Below, piece by piece: positions 6,173-8,819 of a stretch of DNA of 8,819 bases (position 1 is its first letter; every line of letters starts with the position of its first letter). A model generated the notes under the pieces. That model ran no database searches, was not told the DNA's origin, and saw only the letters and a list, made by a program, of their open reading frames with translations. The DNA lies in the NCBI GenBank assembly GCA_018623305.1, contig JAAZVR010000035.1, positions 1-8,819 of the forward strand, in the 5' to 3' direction. The DNA comes from Thiotrichales bacterium. GTDB taxonomy: Bacteria; Pseudomonadota; Gammaproteobacteria; JAAZVR01. The translations under genes were made by a program, and so were the position numbers.

Positions 6173-7330
6173 ATGTCGAATACAAAAGTTTTGATGTGTG
6201 GCTCTGGCGAGCTGGGCAAAGAAGTTGTGATTGAATTGAAGCGTTTGGGTGTGGAAGTCATCGCAGTAGATCGATACGACAATGCACCGGGTATGCAAGT
6301 GGCAGATCGCAGCTATACCGTGTCAATGTTAGATGGTGAAGCTTTACGCAAAATCATCGAAGATGAAAAGCCTGACTATATTGTTCCTGAGGTGGAAGCG
6401 ATTGCGACCGATACCTTGGTTGAATTGGAATCTGAAGGATTTACAGTAATTCCAACGGCGAAAGCGACAAAATTGACGATGAACCGCGAAGGCATTCGTC
6501 GATTAGCAGCAGAAGAATTAGGCCTTGAAACTTCTCCTTACAAATTTGCCGATACTCAAGCTGAATACGAAGCCGCTGTCGCGGACATTGGTTTCCCATG
6601 TGTGGTGAAGCCTATTATGAGTTCGTCGGGTAAAGGTCAAAGTGTTTTGAAATCACAAGACGACGTGGTGCCGGCATGGGATTATGCGCAAGAAGGCGGT
6701 CGCGCGGGTGGCGGTAAAGTCATCATCGAAGGCTTTGTGGATTTTGATTATGAAATTACTTTATTAACGGTGCGCCATGTAGAAGGCACGTCATTCTGTG
6801 AACCGATTGGTCACGTTCAAGTGGGTGGCGATTATCAGCAGTCTTGGCAGCCGCAAGCGATGTCTGAAAAAGCCTTGGCGGCATCGAAAGATATGGCGCA
6901 AAAAATTACCGATGCTTTAGGCGGGCGTGGTTTGTTTGGTGTGGAATTGTTTATTAAAGGCGATAAGGTGTACTTCAGTGAAGTTTCACCGCGTCCGCAC
7001 GATACAGGTATGGTGACGTTGATTTCGCAGAATTTGTCTGAGTTTGCTCTGCATGCGCGTGCTATTTTAGGCCTGCCGATTCCGACGATTCGTCAAAACG
7101 GTCCTGCCGCTTCAAGTGTTGTTTTAGCTGAAACGGCGTGTATGAATCCAACCTATTCAGGCGTTGCGGATGCGATGTCTGAAATCGATACGGATGTGCG
7201 TGTGTTTGGCAAGCCAGAAGCGACGGTCGGTCGTCGTATGGCAGTGGCATTAGCTTTAGATGAAACGATTGAAGCAGCGGTTGATAAAGCAAAACGTGCA
7301 TCTGCGAAGGTGAATGTGGAATGTCGTTAA
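6173..7330 (+). CDS. purT: Formate-dependent phosphoribosylglycinamide formyltransferase (PurT)
   Basis: Converts glycinamide ribonucleotide to its N-formyl form using formate and ATP, the folate-independent route for the third step of purine synthesis; cytoplasmic. With ATG 6173 the protein has 385 residues (E. coli 392), and the whole length resembles PurT. Visible blocks are CGSGELGKEV (9-18) of the N-terminal nucleotide-fold domain, PEVEAIATD (72-80) in the substrate site, MNREGIRRLAAEE (103-115), the ATP-grasp loop MSSSGKGQS (149-157), GVELF with E258, and FSEVSPRPHDTGM with E270. The two glutamates match the metal ligands of E. coli PurT. An extension of the frame to GTG 6071 was rejected: it would add 34 residues with no PurT similarity that run across the promoter region. 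The stop overlaps the trmA start by 10 bases, so the two genes form an operon. They are divergent from fabA. Confidence 0.97.
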   Translation: MSNTKVLMCGSGELGKEVVIELKRLGVEVIAVDRYDNAPGMQVADRSYTVSMLDGEALRKIIEDEKPDYIVPEVEAIATDTLVELESEGFTVIPTAKATKLTMNREGIRRLAAEELGLETSPYKFADTQAEYEAAVADIGFPCVVKPIMSSSGKGQSVLKSQDDVVPAWDYAQEGGRAGGGKVIIEGFVDFDYEITLLTVRHVEGTSFCEPIGHVQVGGDYQQSWQPQAMSEKALAASKDMAQKITDALGGRGLFGVELFIKGDKVYFSEVSPRPHDTGMVTLISQNLSEFALHARAILGLPIPTIRQNGPAASSVVLAETACMNPTYSGVADAMSEIDTDVRVFGKPEATVGRRMAVALALDETIEAAVDKAKRASAKVNVECR

Positions 7331-8427
7331 TTCCTTGCCAAGCTTATCCAGAACAATATGAAGGTTTGTTAAACGACAAAATCATCGCCTACGAGAACTT
7401 GATGGATGAATTTGATACGCCTGAAATTGAGGTGTTCGAATCACCGCGTGAGCATTATCGTATGCGTGCGGAGTTCAAGATCTGGCGCGATGGTGATGAT
7501 ATTCATTACGCCATGTGGGGTGAAGACAAAACGGTTCCTGTGCTAATGGAAACGTGTCAGATTGTGGATAAAGCGATTGCTGATTTGATGCCGAAATTAA
7601 TGGCAGAAATCCGCGAGCGTGATGCCTTGAAAAACCGTTTGTTCCAAGTGGATTTTTTGGCAACTCAGTCGGGCGCGATGCTGGTGACCTTGATTTACCA
7701 TCGCCCACTAGGTGATGAATGGGAAAAAGCAGCGCGTGAATTGCAGGGTGAATTGGGCGTTTATATTATTGGTCGTTCTCGCAAGCAGAAGCTTGTGTTG
7801 ACTCAAGATTGGGTGCAGGAAACGCTGAACGTGAATGGGCAGATGTTTCATTACCAGCAGGTGGAGAATTCATTTACGCAACCGAATGCCGCTGTGAATG
7901 AAAAAATGTTGGGGTGGGCTTTGGATCATACGCCACAATCGGATACGGATTTGTTGGAACTGTACTGCGGTAACGGTAATTTCACGTGTGTGTTGTCTCA
8001 GCGATTCCGCAAAGTATTAGCGACAGAGATTTCTAAATCGTCGGTGAAATCAGCGCATTTGAATTTTGAGCATAACGGCATTGAGAATATCTCTATTGCA
8101 CGTATGTCGAGTGAGGAGTTTACCGAAGCAATGAATGGCGTGCGAGAGTTTCGACGTCTGAAACAAGCAGGTATCGAACTCAGTGAGTTTGATTGCAAAA
8201 CGATTTTTGTCGATCCGCCACGCGCAGGTTTGGATGATGAAACTTTGAAGTTAGTCGCAGGGTTTGATCGTGTGATTTACATTTCATGTAATCCGGAAAC
8301 GTTAGCGGATAATCTTAAGACCTTGACGCAAACGCACAAAATCCAAGCGATGGCTGTGTTTGACCAATTTCCTTACACCCATCATTTAGAGTCGGGTGTT
8401 GTGTTGACCAAGTTATCGAGCTGGTAG
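7321..8427 (+). CDS. trmA: tRNA (uracil-5-)-methyltransferase (TrmA)
   Basis: Methylates U54 of the T-loop in tRNAs using SAM, giving ribothymidine. The 368-residue length matches E. coli TrmA (366). Conserved parts are HYRMRAEFKIW (45-55), SFTQPNAAVN with Q187 (184-193), the SAM-binding LLELYCGNGNF (211-221), FVDPPRAGLD with D298, the nucleophile C323 in ISCNPETL, and the general base E357 in THHLESG. The absence of an extra N-terminal TRAM domain separates it from RlmD/RumA-type rRNA enzymes. The ATG at 7321 lies inside the last codons of purT, with AAGG about nine to twelve bases upstream, so it is likely translated in coupling with purT. The gene ends six bases before a hairpin terminator. 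Confidence 0.97.
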   Translation: MSLIPCQAYPEQYEGLLNDKIIAYENLMDEFDTPEIEVFESPREHYRMRAEFKIWRDGDDIHYAMWGEDKTVPVLMETCQIVDKAIADLMPKLMAEIRERDALKNRLFQVDFLATQSGAMLVTLIYHRPLGDEWEKAARELQGELGVYIIGRSRKQKLVLTQDWVQETLNVNGQMFHYQQVENSFTQPNAAVNEKMLGWALDHTPQSDTDLLELYCGNGNFTCVLSQRFRKVLATEISKSSVKSAHLNFEHNGIENISIARMSSEEFTEAMNGVREFRRLKQAGIELSEFDCKTIFVDPPRAGLDDETLKLVAGFDRVIYISCNPETLADNLKTLTQTHKIQAMAVFDQFPYTHHLESGVVLTKLSSW

Positions 8428-8433
8428 AAAACA

Positions 8434-8467
8434 AAAAAGCCAAGTTGATTGCTCAACTTGGCTTTTT
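8434..8467. terminator. Bidirectional intrinsic terminator between trmA and tRNA-Leu
   Basis: A perfect inverted repeat: the core AGCCAAGTTGA (8438-8448), a TTGC loop (8449-8452) and TCAACTTGGCT (8453-8463). It extends to 15 base pairs through an A run on the left and a T run on the right. Reading + it ends in a U tract and follows the trmA stop by six bases. Reading - the A run also becomes a U tract, a few bases after the 3' end of tRNA-Leu. It should therefore stop both converging transcripts. Confidence 0.9.
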
Positions 8468-8472
8468 AAATA

Positions 8473-8556
<84 letters not shown>

Positions 8557-8569
8557 GTGATTTGTGGGT

Positions 8570-8614
8570 ATTATGCCTTTTAAGATGGATTTGTCCAGCA
8601 TTTTTTGAAAAAAT
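8570..8614 (-). promoter_or_regulatory. Predicted tRNA-Leu promoter with AT-rich upstream element
   Basis: On the minus strand, a -35 TGGACA (8592-8597, five of six matches) and a -10 CATAAT (8570-8575, five of six) are separated by 16 bases. The start would be near 8563, about seven bases before the mature tRNA. Directly upstream of the -35 box is ATTTTTTCAAAAAAT (8600-8614), A/T tracts in the place and style of an UP element that binds the alpha subunit of RNA polymerase. This is expected for a stable RNA gene. It is a consensus-based prediction. Confidence 0.65.
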
Positions 8615-8638
8615 ACGCAAATGAATAGAAAAACACCC

Positions 8639-8645
8639 GAGGTGA
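8639..8645 (+). promoter_or_regulatory. Strong ribosome binding site deciding the parC GTG start
   Basis: GAGGTGA matches the anti-Shine-Dalgarno end of 16S rRNA over seven bases, and its GAGG core lies six bases before GTG 8649. The nearby ATG at 8645 meets a stop after three codons, so the GTG is the start. I see no convincing parC promoter: TTGAAA (8605-8610) could be a -35 box, but no good -10 box follows at 16-18 bases. Confidence 0.8.
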
Positions 8646-8648
8646 TGT

Positions 8649-8819
8649 GTGTCTGAAGTCGTTCTGGATGGTATCGAGCAGCAATCAATGGCGGAATTCG
8701 CCGAGTCTGCCTACCTGAATTATTCAATGTATGTGATTTTGGATCGTGCATTGCCTCATGTCGGTGATGGTTTAAAACCCGTTCAGCGCCGTATCATTTA
8801 TGCGATGTCTGAATTAGGA
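8649..8819 (+). CDS. parC: DNA topoisomerase IV subunit A, ParC (N-terminal 57 codons, partial)
   Basis: Catalytic subunit of topoisomerase IV, which decatenates daughter chromosomes with ParE. Only the first 57 codons are inside the window, and the frame is open at the right edge. Translation from GTG 8649 gives a short variable start, then FAESAYLNYSMYVILDRALP and DGLKPVQRRIIYAMSELG. This is the conserved start of the type II topoisomerase A subunit. GyrA shares this block in a similar form. The short leader of about 17 residues and SAYLNYSMYVILDRALP, close to E. coli ParC NAYLNYSMYVIMDRALP, favour ParC over GyrA. The quinolone-resistance region and active tyrosine lie beyond the edge. It is divergent from tRNA-Leu. 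Confidence 0.9.
   Translation, partial: MSEVVLDGIEQQSMAEFAESAYLNYSMYVILDRALPHVGDGLKPVQRRIIYAMSELG

Overview
The window looks like chromosomal DNA of a gammaproteobacterium that is not closely related to Escherichia coli, with GC in the mid-40s by eye. The evidence is the anaerobic-type unsaturated fatty acid pair fabA-fabB, formate-dependent PurT, TrmA with all its catalytic motifs, a tRNA-Leu(UAG) close to the gammaproteobacterial sequence, and the start of a ParC-type topoisomerase IV subunit. I cannot name a genus. The DNA is almost fully coding, no stretch over 300 bases lacks a gene, and I see no mobile element, CRISPR array, prophage or pseudogene.

Layout. At the left edge (2-394, +) lies the end of an unrecognised, coiled-coil-like protein gene. 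Its stop codon overlaps the stop codon of the last gene of a long minus-strand cluster. That cluster, read right to left from 6058 to 391, is fabA, fabB, folK-like, midA-like, uppP, sixA-like and a secreted NodB-type polysaccharide deacetylase. Every junction is an overlap or a gap of 9 bases or fewer, so it reads as one seven-gene operon driven from a promoter in 6059-6172. The same 114-base gap carries the divergent promoter of purT-trmA (6173-8427, +), whose genes overlap by 10 bases, and contains a perfect 11-base palindrome. After trmA comes a hairpin with A and T tracts on its two sides. It can end transcription both from trmA (+) and from the tRNA-Leu gene (-, 8473-8556). A second divergent gap (8557-8648) holds the tRNA promoter and the leader of parC, which starts at GTG 8649 and runs off the right edge.

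How the genes fit together. FabA and FabB make the cis-unsaturated acyl chains of the membrane. UppP regenerates undecaprenyl phosphate for wall and surface polysaccharide assembly. The exported deacetylase probably acts on a polysaccharide in the envelope. FolK serves folate synthesis, the MidA relative is linked by homology to respiratory complex I assembly, and SixA is a small phosphohistidine phosphatase. PurT does formate-dependent purine synthesis and TrmA makes ribothymidine 54 in tRNA. This is mainly housekeeping content. I did not find a convincing new system. The items most worth checking are the mixed operon, the divergent palindrome, the atypical FolK signature and the unassigned C-terminal region of the deacetylase.
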